10,098 bases of DNA from an uncultured Eubacteriales bacterium (lineage in GTDB: Bacteria; Bacillota; Clostridia; Oscillospirales; Oscillospiraceae). Position numbers and translations under genes: made by a program. The notes under the pieces are model-generated. The model made no database searches. It was not told the DNA's origin and saw only the letters and a list, made by a program, of their open reading frames with translations. Shown piece after piece: positions 3,809 through 10,098 of this stretch. The stretch spans positions 1-10,098 of the forward strand of contig USCO01000078.1 in assembly GCA_900553135.1 (NCBI GenBank). The letters run 5' to 3'. Each line of letters begins with the position of its first letter. Position 1 is the stretch's first letter.

Positions 3809-5911
3809 ATGGCAAGAAAAGTTTCTTTGGAGAATACCCGTAACATCGGCATCATGGCTCACATCGATGCCGGTAAGACTACCACCACCGAGCGTATCCT
3901 CTACTACACCGGCGTTAACTACAAGATCGGCGAGACCCACGAGGGTACCGCTACCATGGACTGGATGGCTCAGGAGCAGGAGCGTGGTATCACCATCACC
4001 TCCGCTGCTACCACCTGCTACTGGCAGGGCACCAAGAACCAGTTCCCCCAGACCCGTCTGAACATCATCGACACCCCGGGCCACGTGGACTTCACCGTGG
4101 AGGTGGAGCGCTCCCTGCGCGTGCTGGACGGGTCCGTGACCGTGCTGTGCGCCAAGGGCGGCGTGGAGCCCCAGTCTGAGACTGTGTGGCGTCAGGCCGA
4201 CAACTACCGCGTGCCCCGCATGATTTACGTCAACAAGATGGACATCATGGGCGCCGACTTCTACAACGTTCTGAACATGATTCACGACCGTCTGAAGTGC
4301 AACGCCGTGCCCATCCAGCTCCCCATTGGCTCCGAGGACACCTTCAAGGGCATCATCGACCTGGTGGAGATGGACGCCGACATCTACTATGATGAGCTGG
4401 GCAAGGATATGCGTGTGGAGCCCATCCCCGAGGATATGATGGAGCTGGCTCAGGAGTACCGCACCAAGCTGCTGGACGCCTGCGCCGACATCGACGAGGA
4501 GATCATGATGCTGGTCCTGGAGGAGCAGCCTGTTCCTCAGGATATGATCCGCAAGGCTCTGCGCAAGGGCACCATCGACAACCTGGTGGTTCCCGTGACC
4601 TGCGGTACCTCTTACCGCAACAAGGGCGTGCAGAAGCTGCTGGACGCCATCGTGGATTATATGCCCTCTCCTGTTGACATCCCCGCCATCAAGGGCATCA
4701 ACCCCGACACCGACGAGGAGGACGAGCGTCACGCTGACGACAACGCCCCCATGTCCGCTCTGGTGTTTAAGATCGCCACCGACCCCTTCGTGGGCCGTCT
4801 GTCCTTTGTGCGCGTGTACTCCGGTATCCTGAACACCGGTACCACTGTGCTCAACTCCACCAAGAAGCAGAAGGAGCGCATTGGCCGCATCCTGCAGATG
4901 CACGCCAACCACCGCGAGGACATCGAGTGCTGCTACGCTGGCGACATCGCCGCCGTCGTGGGTCTGAAGAACTCCACCACCGGCGACACCCTGTGTGACG
5001 ACAAGCACCCTGTTATCCTGGAGTCCATGGAGTTCCCCGAGCCCGTTATCCGCGTTGCCATCGAGCCCAAGACCAAGGCTGGTCAGGAGAAGATGGGTCT
5101 GGCGCTGGTGAAGCTGGAGGAGGACCCCACCTTCAAGACCTACACCGATGAGGAGACCGGTCAGACCATCATCGCCGGCATGGGCGAGCTGCACCTGGAG
5201 ATCATCGTGGACCGTCTGCTCCGTGAGTTCAAGGTGGAGGCCAACGTCGGCGCTCCCCAGGTCGCCTACAAGGAGACCATCAAGAAGACTGTGGAGCAGG
5301 ATACCAAGTATGCCCGTCAGTCCGGCGGTAAGGGCCAGTACGGTCACTGCCGCATCACCGTTGAGCCCAACGAGCCCGGTAAGGGTTACGAGTTCTTCAA
5401 CGAGATCACCGGCGGCGTGATCCCCAAGGAGTATATCCCCGCCATCGACGCCGGTATCCAGGGCGCCATGCAGGCCGGTGTGCTGGCTGGCTACCCTGTG
5501 GTGGACGTGAAGGTCCACCTGACCTTCGGTTCTTATCACGAGGTCGACTCCTCCGAGATGGCCTTTAAGATCGCCGGTTCCATGGCCTTCAAGGAGGCCT
5601 GCAAGAAGGCTAACCCCTGCCTGCTGGAGCCCATGATGAAGGTTTCCGTTATTGTTCCTGACGAGTACCTGGGCAACGTCATCGGCGACCTGAACAGCCG
5701 CCGTGGCCAGATCCAGGGCCAGGAGAGCCGTGCCGGCGCCATGCAGGTGGACGCTCTGGTGCCTCTGGCCAACATGTTTGGCTACGCCACCGACCTGCGT
5801 TCTTCCACCCAGGGCCGCGGCCAGTACTCCATGGAGCCCCACAGCTATGTGGAGATCCCCAAGAGCATCGCGGAAAAGATCATCGCCCAGCGCGGCCGCA
5901 GCCAGGAGTAA
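3809..5911 (+). CDS. fusA: Translation elongation factor G
   Basis: The ribosomal GTPase that drives tRNA-mRNA translocation and, with RRF, ribosome recycling. The length of 700 residues is normal for EF-G. AAAAGGAG precedes the ATG by 7 nt. GTPase motifs are complete: AHIDAGKT (17-24), RGIT (59-62), DTPGH (88-92, with catalytic His92) and NKMD (142-145). Domain IV, which enters the decoding centre, carries the YARQSGGKGQYGH segment; the C-terminal domain ends with RSSTQGRGQYSMEPHSY and a short tail. Every motif expected of the canonical housekeeping EF-G is present, so a paralogue or a tetracycline-type ribosomal protection protein is unlikely. Codon use is strongly biased to C/G-ending major codons, as in highly expressed genes. 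Only 18 nt separate it from rpsG. Confidence 0.99.
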   Translation: MARKVSLENTRNIGIMAHIDAGKTTTTERILYYTGVNYKIGETHEGTATMDWMAQEQERGITITSAATTCYWQGTKNQFPQTRLNIIDTPGHVDFTVEVERSLRVLDGSVTVLCAKGGVEPQSETVWRQADNYRVPRMIYVNKMDIMGADFYNVLNMIHDRLKCNAVPIQLPIGSEDTFKGIIDLVEMDADIYYDELGKDMRVEPIPEDMMELAQEYRTKLLDACADIDEEIMMLVLEEQPVPQDMIRKALRKGTIDNLVVPVTCGTSYRNKGVQKLLDAIVDYMPSPVDIPAIKGINPDTDEEDERHADDNAPMSALVFKIATDPFVGRLSFVRVYSGILNTGTTVLNSTKKQKERIGRILQMHANHREDIECCYAGDIAAVVGLKNSTTGDTLCDDKHPVILESMEFPEPVIRVAIEPKTKAGQEKMGLALVKLEEDPTFKTYTDEETGQTIIAGMGELHLEIIVDRLLREFKVEANVGAPQVAYKETIKKTVEQDTKYARQSGGKGQYGHCRITVEPNEPGKGYEFFNEITGGVIPKEYIPAIDAGIQGAMQAGVLAGYPVVDVKVHLTFGSYHEVDSSEMAFKIAGSMAFKEACKKANPCLLEPMMKVSVIVPDEYLGNVIGDLNSRRGQIQGQESRAGAMQVDALVPLANMFGYATDLRSSTQGRGQYSMEPHSYVEIPKSIAEKIIAQRGRSQE

Positions 5912-5950
5912 TTTCCCGGCTAAAAACCGCGTCGGATTGGGAAAATGGGC

Positions 5951-5979
5951 TTGCAATTGCAGTCGGAATAGGATAAAAT
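5951..5979 (+). promoter_or_regulatory. Candidate internal promoter(s) before tuf
   Basis: TTGCAA (5951-5956), 17 nt, then TAAAAT (5974-5979) in the 132-nt fusA-tuf gap. A weaker second candidate, TTGCGA (5982-5987), 18 nt, CATAAT (6006-6011), lies just downstream. No terminator separates fusA and tuf, so tuf can be read both from the operon and from here. Extra tuf transcription is expected because EF-Tu is needed in excess over ribosomal proteins. Confidence 0.55.
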
Positions 5980-6043
5980 ATTTGCGACACGATTTGCCCG
6001 TATCCCATAATGTTTATTATCGTAATATAAGGAGGAAATTCCA

Positions 6044-7246
6044 ATGGCTAAGCAGAAATTCGAGCGTACTAAGCCCCATGTCAACATCGGCACCATCGGC
6101 CACGTTGACCACGGCAAGACCACTCTGACCGCCGCTATCACCAAGTACCTGGCTATGCAGGGCGGCGCTGACTACACCGATTACAGCTCCATCGACAAGG
6201 CTCCCGAGGAGCGCGAGCGCGGCATCACCATCAACACCGCTCACGTTGAGTATGAGACCGCTGCCCGTCACTATGCCCACGTTGACTGCCCGGGCCATGC
6301 CGACTATATCAAGAACATGATCACCGGTGCTGCTCAGATGGACGGCGCCATCCTGGTTATCGCTGCTACCGACGGCCCCATGGCTCAGACCAAGGAGCAC
6401 ATCCTGCTGGCCCGTCAGGTCGGCGTGCCCGCCATCGTCGTGTTCCTGAACAAGTGCGATCAGGTCGATGACGAGGAGCTGCTGGAGCTGGTCGAGATGG
6501 AGGTCCGTGAGACCCTGTCCAGCTACGAGTTCCCCGGCGACGACATCCCCATCATCAAGGGTTCCGCTCTGAACGCCCTGGTGTCCGAGTCCAACGACCC
6601 CAACGCTCCCGAGTATGCCTGCATCAAGGAGCTGATGGACGCCGTCGACGAGTATATCCCCACTCCCGCCCGTAACGACGACCTGCCCTTCCTGATGCCC
6701 GTCGAGGACGTGTTCACCATCTCCGGCCGTGGTACCGTTGCTACCGGCCGTGTTGAGCGTGGCCTGATCAAGACTGGCGAGACCGTGGAGATCGTTGGTC
6801 TGTCCGACGAGAAGAAGTCCACCGTCGTGACCGGTCTGGAGATGTTCCGCAAGACCCTGGATTACGCTGAGGCCGGTGATAACGTCGGCGCCCTGCTGCG
6901 TGGCGTTGCCAAGACCGACATCGAGCGCGGCCAGGTTCTGTGTAAGCCCGGCTCCATCCACCCCCACACCAAGTTCGTTGGCCAGGTGTACGTCCTGTCC
7001 AAGGACGAGGGCGGCCGTCATACCCCCTTCTTCAACAACTATCGTCCTCAGTTCTACTTCCGTACCACCGACGTGACCGGCATCATCACCCTGCCCGAGG
7101 GCACCGAGATGTGCATGCCTGGCGATAACGTCGACATGAAGGTCGAGCTGATCACCCCCATCGCCATCGAGAAGGGCCTGCGTTTCGCTATCCGTGAGGG
7201 TGGCCGTACCGTGGGTTCCGGCGTTGTCATCGAGATCGAGGAGTAA
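6044..7246 (+). CDS. tuf: Translation elongation factor Tu
   Basis: GTPase that delivers aminoacyl-tRNA to the ribosomal A site; 400 residues, normal for bacterial EF-Tu. AAGGAGG lies 8 nt before the ATG. Motifs: GHVDHGKT (19-26), RGITI (59-63), DCPGH (81-85, catalytic His85), NKCD (136-139) and SAL (174-176). The domain 2 start (SGRGTVATGRVERG), the domain 3 segment (FRTTDVTG) and the terminal VGSGVVIEIEE are intact. Codon bias is as strong as in fusA. It is the last gene of the str operon, followed by a strong terminator. Whether a second tuf copy exists elsewhere cannot be seen here. Confidence 0.99.
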   Translation: MAKQKFERTKPHVNIGTIGHVDHGKTTLTAAITKYLAMQGGADYTDYSSIDKAPEERERGITINTAHVEYETAARHYAHVDCPGHADYIKNMITGAAQMDGAILVIAATDGPMAQTKEHILLARQVGVPAIVVFLNKCDQVDDEELLELVEMEVRETLSSYEFPGDDIPIIKGSALNALVSESNDPNAPEYACIKELMDAVDEYIPTPARNDDLPFLMPVEDVFTISGRGTVATGRVERGLIKTGETVEIVGLSDEKKSTVVTGLEMFRKTLDYAEAGDNVGALLRGVAKTDIERGQVLCKPGSIHPHTKFVGQVYVLSKDEGGRHTPFFNNYRPQFYFRTTDVTGIITLPEGTEMCMPGDNVDMKVELITPIAIEKGLRFAIREGGRTVGSGVVIEIEE

Positions 7247-7257
7247 TCCTTTTTGAA

Positions 7258-7291
7258 AAATCCCTCCGCCTTTGGGCGGAGGGATTTTTTT
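7258..7291 (+). terminator. Strong terminator ending the str operon
   Basis: A 13-bp perfect stem (7258-7270 with 7275-7287) with a TTTG loop and a T-run reaching 7291. It starts 12 nt after the tuf stop codon. The A-tract on the left side gives a T-run on the minus strand too, so it could work in both directions. Confidence 0.95.
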
Positions 7292-7381
7292 CTTTGTTAC
7301 GGAAATTCAACCCTTCTGGTGGAAATGACGGAAAAGACCCGGAACTTTTTCAAAAAATCCATATTCTTTTTCTGCTTTTTA

Positions 7382-7390
7382 TGGTATGAT
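7382..7390 (+). promoter_or_regulatory. Extended -10 promoter of the lipoprotein-regulator operon
   Basis: TGGTATGAT (7382-7390) is an extended -10 (TGn plus TATGAT). No good -35 is present 17 nt upstream (TATTCT at 7362-7367), consistent with an extended -10 type. It lies in an AT-rich stretch after the tuf terminator and 55 nt before the lipoprotein ATG. Confidence 0.5.
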
Positions 7391-7444
7391 GATAAACAGG
7401 ACTTTTATGGAACCGGGACATTCTGCCGGAGAGGAGGAGACGCC

Positions 7445-8890
7445 ATGAAAAAACATTGGAAGGCCGTGCTGCTGTGGGCTGTGCTGCTGCTTGGCACCCT
7501 GTCGGGGTGTTTCTTTCGCTCTCCGGAGGACCTCTACCAGAGCCCGGAGCCTCCGGCTGACTACCAGAATCTGACCCAGAAGATCCGGGACGTGAAAAAC
7601 GGCCTGGCCCAGGAGTATGGCGTGGCCGAGGTGGACGATATCTCGGTGATCGCGGGAGACAATACCGCCCTCATTCAGCTTCAGGACATGGATGGGGATG
7701 GCCAGCGGGAGACGGCCGTGACCTTCTTCCGGGTGCCCGGCGCGGAGAAGCCCCTGAAAATCTACTTTTTCACAAAAACCCAGGAGGATGTGTATAACGT
7801 CAGCGCCATGCTGGAGGGAGACGGCTCCGGCATCTATCAGATCGACTATGTGGATCTCAACGGCGAGGGCTATAAGGAAGTTGTGGTCAGCTGGCAGATG
7901 AGCACCGGTGCTTATCTGCTGGGGGTCTATTCCCTGGAGGAGCCCATGAGCCGCAACTGCCGCCAGGCGGAGCTGTCCAATTCCGCCCAGAACACCATAG
8001 GACTCCCCGACCGCCAGGACCTGCGGGGCGAGGAGTGGATGACCACGGCCTATGGGGACTATGTCCTCACCGACCTGGATCAGAACAATGAGAGCGAGCT
8101 GTGCGTGGTGCGCATCGACCCCAAGGGGGCCAACAGCGCGGTGGAGGTCTACACCTGGCAGAACGGGACCTTTGGGGAAAAGGACTCGGCTCCTCTGTCT
8201 GTGGGTATCCGCAGCATGAGCGCCAGCGGCGTCAAGCAGGACTATTTGGCTGGAGAGGTACTGGGCCGGGCCCTGTACGTCTCCACGGAGCTCAATGACG
8301 AGCGCCACGCCGTGGATGTGGTGGCCTATCAGAACGGCAAGCTGGTGAACCTCAGCCTGGACCCCACCACCCATGTAAGTGTGGAGACGCTGAGCCAGTA
8401 TGTGGACCTGGAGCCCACCGATGTAAACGGCGACGGGGTGCTGGAGCTGCCCGAGCCGGTGTCCCTGCCCCAGAGCGAGGACACCACGGCCTCCGATTTT
8501 TGGCTCATCGACTGGTGGCAGTATCAGACCAACGGCAAGCGCACCAAGGCCTGCACCACCTACCACAATGTGGCCGACGGCTGGTATCTGCTGGTCCCCG
8601 ACGACTGGAAGGACCAGATCACTCTTTCCCGCTATGACGCCGTGAGCGGACAGCGGGCAGTGATCTTCTCTCACCTGAAGGGGGACGGCACCAGCGAGCC
8701 CTTCCTGGTGATCTACAAATTCACCAGCCAGACCAACCGGGCCAATACCTCCAACCGCTTTGTGCTGCGGGAGGAGAAGGACGCGGTGTACGCCGCGGCG
8801 TTCTACAACTCGGAGTGGGACTGCGGCATGAACGAGACAGAATTGCGGGCGGCCTTCCGGCTGATCCAGAACGGCTGGTCGGACGGATGA
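7445..8890 (+). CDS. Secreted lipoprotein with four Asp-rich FG-GAP/EF-hand-like repeats
   Basis: A 481-residue predicted lipoprotein. I chose the ATG at 7445 because AGGAGG lies 7 nt upstream and it yields a type II signal peptide: MKKHWK, a hydrophobic core (7-19) and lipobox L-S-G-C with C22 as the lipidated Cys. The frame upstream (from 7253) runs through the tuf terminator and is not coding. The mature protein holds four Ca2+-loop-like repeats: DMDGDGQRETAV (81-92), DLNGEGYKEVVV (137-148), DLDQNNESELCV (210-221) and DVNGDGVLELPE (326-337), the pattern of FG-GAP/VCBS beta-propeller blades. The region from about 375 onward (HNVADGWYLLVPDDWKDQ) looks like a separate globular domain. Ligand unknown. 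It is placed 28 nt before a response regulator and upstream of a probable sensor kinase, so it may feed a cell-surface signal to that system, but this is inferred from position. Confidence 0.88.
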   Translation: MKKHWKAVLLWAVLLLGTLSGCFFRSPEDLYQSPEPPADYQNLTQKIRDVKNGLAQEYGVAEVDDISVIAGDNTALIQLQDMDGDGQRETAVTFFRVPGAEKPLKIYFFTKTQEDVYNVSAMLEGDGSGIYQIDYVDLNGEGYKEVVVSWQMSTGAYLLGVYSLEEPMSRNCRQAELSNSAQNTIGLPDRQDLRGEEWMTTAYGDYVLTDLDQNNESELCVVRIDPKGANSAVEVYTWQNGTFGEKDSAPLSVGIRSMSASGVKQDYLAGEVLGRALYVSTELNDERHAVDVVAYQNGKLVNLSLDPTTHVSVETLSQYVDLEPTDVNGDGVLELPEPVSLPQSEDTTASDFWLIDWWQYQTNGKRTKACTTYHNVADGWYLLVPDDWKDQITLSRYDAVSGQRAVIFSHLKGDGTSEPFLVIYKFTSQTNRANTSNRFVLREEKDAVYAAAFYNSEWDCGMNETELRAAFRLIQNGWSDG

Positions 8891-8918
8891 CCCGTTTTGG
8901 GAAGAAGAGGACGGTATC

Positions 8919-9605
8919 ATGAGAAAAGTACTGGTATTGGAAGACGAAGAGAATATTCGCAGCTTTGTTGTCATCAACCTGAAGCGGGCCGGCTACCAGA
9001 CCATTGAGGCCGGAACGGGAGAGGCCGCCCTGGCCGCCCTGAAGGAAAATCCCGGGATTAAGGTAGCTCTGCTGGACATCATGCTGCCCGATATTGACGG
9101 GTTTGAGGTGTGCCGCCGCATTCGGGCCATGGACAACAAAATCGGCATTATCATGCTTACCGCCCGGACCCAGGAGATGGACAAGGTCACCGGACTGATG
9201 ACCGGGGCGGACGACTATGTGACCAAGCCCTTTTCTCCCGCCGAGCTCACCGCCCGGGTGGACGCCCTGTTCCGCCGTACCGGCGGGGAGGAGGAGAGCT
9301 CCCCTGACGAGATCGAGCAGCCCCCCTTCCGTCTGAACACCCGCAACCGCACCCTGGAAAAGAACGGACAGCGAGTGAAGCTGACCCAGGTGGAATACGG
9401 CATTGTGAAGCTGTTTATGGAGAATCCGGGAAAGGCCCTGTCCCGGGAGGAGATCCTGGACGCGGTGTGGGGCAAGGATTACTTTGGCGAACTCAAGATC
9501 GTGGACGTGAATATCCGCCGCCTGCGCATCAAGATTGAGGATAACCCCACTAAGCCCACCTACGTCAACACCGTGTGGGGCTATGGGTATAAGTGGGGGA
9601 GTTAA
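8919..9605 (+). CDS. OmpR/PhoB-family response regulator
   Basis: A 228-residue two-component DNA-binding regulator. The start at 8919 has GAGG 8 nt upstream. Receiver domain, residues 1-118: acidic pocket E8-D9, phospho-acceptor D53 (LLDIMLPDIDG), T81 (MLTAR) and K103 (TKPFSPAEL), all the residues needed for phosphorylation and switching. A linker rich in Glu/Ser (about 122-134) leads to a winged-helix DNA-binding domain (136-226) with LTQVEYGIVKLFMENPG, the recognition-helix region VDVNIRRLRIKIED and the closing YVNTVWGYGYKW. The family is certain; the specific regulon is not. It is preceded by the lipoprotein gene and followed, after a repeat-filled gap, by the probable cognate histidine kinase. 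Confidence 0.97.
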   Translation: MRKVLVLEDEENIRSFVVINLKRAGYQTIEAGTGEAALAALKENPGIKVALLDIMLPDIDGFEVCRRIRAMDNKIGIIMLTARTQEMDKVTGLMTGADDYVTKPFSPAELTARVDALFRRTGGEEESSPDEIEQPPFRLNTRNRTLEKNGQRVKLTQVEYGIVKLFMENPGKALSREEILDAVWGKDYFGELKIVDVNIRRLRIKIEDNPTKPTYVNTVWGYGYKWGS

Positions 9606-9608
9606 GAA

Positions 9609-9909
9609 GAAGCGCGGAGGCGAGCGGAGCAGCGCGGATGGACCGGAGCGAGGGCGAGAAACCGAAGGGGCGCGAAGCGGCCCTGTTTTAAGCCCGAGAC
9701 GGAGGGAAGCCGCGCGTGGCGCAGCCGCCGTAGCGTGACAGCGCGAAGCGCGGAGCTTAGGCCCATAGGGGAGCTTGGAGCGCAGCGAGGGTGAAAACCC
9801 AAGGCCCGCTGTGCGGGACTGGTTTTTGCCCGAGACAGAGTGAAAGCGACCCGGCCGTGCGCCCAATCCGCAGCGTGATCCCGCGAAGCGCATAGCTTCA
9901 TCCCATCAG
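9609..9909 (+). repeat. Tandem array of a ~130-140 nt GC-rich non-coding unit
   Basis: Two diverged full copies lie head to tail: about 9641-9768 and 9771-9909. Shared blocks occur in the same order: GGAGCG (9645, 9777), GCCCGAGAC (9692, 9828), AGCGTGA (9732, 9872), GCGAAGCGC (9743, 9883), AGCTT (9754, 9894) and CCCAT (9762, 9902), with offsets growing from 132 to 140 nt. An 11-nt tail fragment of a third copy, GAAGCGCGGAG, lies at 9609-9619, three bases after the regulator stop, and is identical to 9745-9755. Open frames cross it on both strands, but none has a ribosome binding site and the copies differ by indels that break any frame. It fills the gap between regulator and kinase and ends just before the kinase ribosome binding site. 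Confidence 0.85.
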
Positions 9910-9931
9910 ACTGGAAAAAGGAGGTGTCCCA

Positions 9932-10098
9932 ATGGCCAAAAAGGTAGCCATCACAGACAAGGTAAAGATCCGGGGAATCCGGCGGCGCTGGCTCATCAAC
10001 AGCGTGGGCGTGGTGTTTCTGGTGCTGGCCGTGGCACTGGGCACCTTTGCCGCCGCCACCTGGAGCTACTACTACACCACCACCATGAACGACCTGAA
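9932..10098 (+). CDS. Probable sensor histidine kinase, N-terminus only, runs off right edge
   Basis: An ATG with AAGGAGG 7 nt upstream (9918-9924) opens a frame of 55 complete codons that continues past the window. The cytoplasmic N-terminus is basic (KVKIRGIRRRW), then residues 20-42 form one membrane helix (LINSVGVVFLVLAVALGTFA and on), followed by a polar YYYTTTMNDL as the start of an extracytoplasmic region. This layout directly after an OmpR/PhoB regulator strongly suggests the partner sensor kinase, with phosphotransfer to D53 of the regulator. No catalytic domain (H-box, ATPase) is visible, so the assignment rests on topology and gene order. Confidence 0.7.
   Translation, partial: MAKKVAITDKVKIRGIRRRWLINSVGVVFLVLAVALGTFAAATWSYYYTTTMNDL

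Noticed and set aside
3290..5956. 888-codon open frame on the minus strand opposite fusA
   Set aside because: It is antisense to the whole of fusA and part of rpsG, has a low-complexity Gly/His/Leu/Val/Asp composition, and has no ribosome binding site. It arises from the strong C/G-ending codon bias of fusA.
6017..7021. 334-codon open frame opposite tuf
   Set aside because: Same cause: the complement of highly biased tuf codons, with repetitive Gly/Asp/Leu/Val composition and no start signals.
7379..8977. 532-codon open frame opposite the lipoprotein gene
   Set aside because: The plus strand has a signal peptide, lipobox, ribosome binding site and repeat domains. The minus frame has none and runs across the regulator start.
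8721..9893. 390-codon minus-strand frame covering the regulator and the repeat array
   Set aside because: It overlaps the certain response regulator and is carried through the GC-rich repeat units, where stop codons are rare. No ribosome binding site, and the repeat copies differ by frame-breaking indels.
9602..9901. 99-codon Arg/Ala/Leu-rich minus-strand frame within the repeat array
   Set aside because: The composition is what GC-rich repeats produce by chance. The two repeat copies do not give repeated peptide units in a common frame.
9609..9909. CRISPR array
   Set aside because: Two units of 130-140 nt with diverged sequence and no short identical repeats separated by unique spacers; no cas genes seen.

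Overview
The window looks like a chromosomal segment from a GC-rich clostridial Firmicute, most likely an Oscillospiraceae-type gut anaerobe (Flavonifractor/Pseudoflavonifractor/Intestinimonas-like). The basis is the Firmicutes-type str operon led by an L7Ae-like gene, the long Gram-positive form of S12, strong AGGAGG ribosome binding sites, C/G-ending codons in the highly expressed genes, and a single-cluster ferredoxin. The genus is inferred from overall character, not shown.

Left part (1-1510): an AT-rich accessory-looking block. A minus-strand gene leaves the left edge behind a hairpin-rich leader. A divergent AT-rich orphan gene (274-1194) has its own promoter; its N-terminus resembles phage prohead-protease-like proteins and its C-terminal half is unrecognised. 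Then follow two near-identical intrinsic terminators (1344-1375 and 1474-1508), with a GC-rich inverted repeat and a tRNA T-arm-like sequence between them. This may be the scar of an integrated element or the end of a former tRNA locus.

Middle (1510-2340): two tiny ORFs in tandem (26 and 33 codons, the second a probable single-span membrane peptide), a shared bidirectional terminator, a convergent 61-residue [4Fe-4S] ferredoxin gene, a minus-facing terminator, and a consensus-like promoter.

Core (2233-7291): the str operon, rplGB-like (L7Ae family) - rpsL - rpsG - fusA - tuf, closed by a strong terminator. rpoB/rpoC, which usually precede it in Firmicutes, are absent and replaced by a dedicated promoter. 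The rpsL-rpsG gap is 213 nt and full of hairpins, a candidate ribosomal-protein control region. A candidate internal promoter lies before tuf.

Right part (7380-10098): an apparent signalling operon of a secreted lipoprotein with four Asp-rich FG-GAP/EF-hand-like repeats, an OmpR/PhoB response regulator, and the start of a membrane protein that is probably its sensor histidine kinase. Between regulator and kinase lies a GC-rich stretch of about 325 nt made of two diverged tandem copies of a ~130-140 nt non-coding unit plus a tail fragment of a third. This is the most unusual structure in the window. No CRISPR array, rRNA, complete tRNA or transposase was seen.
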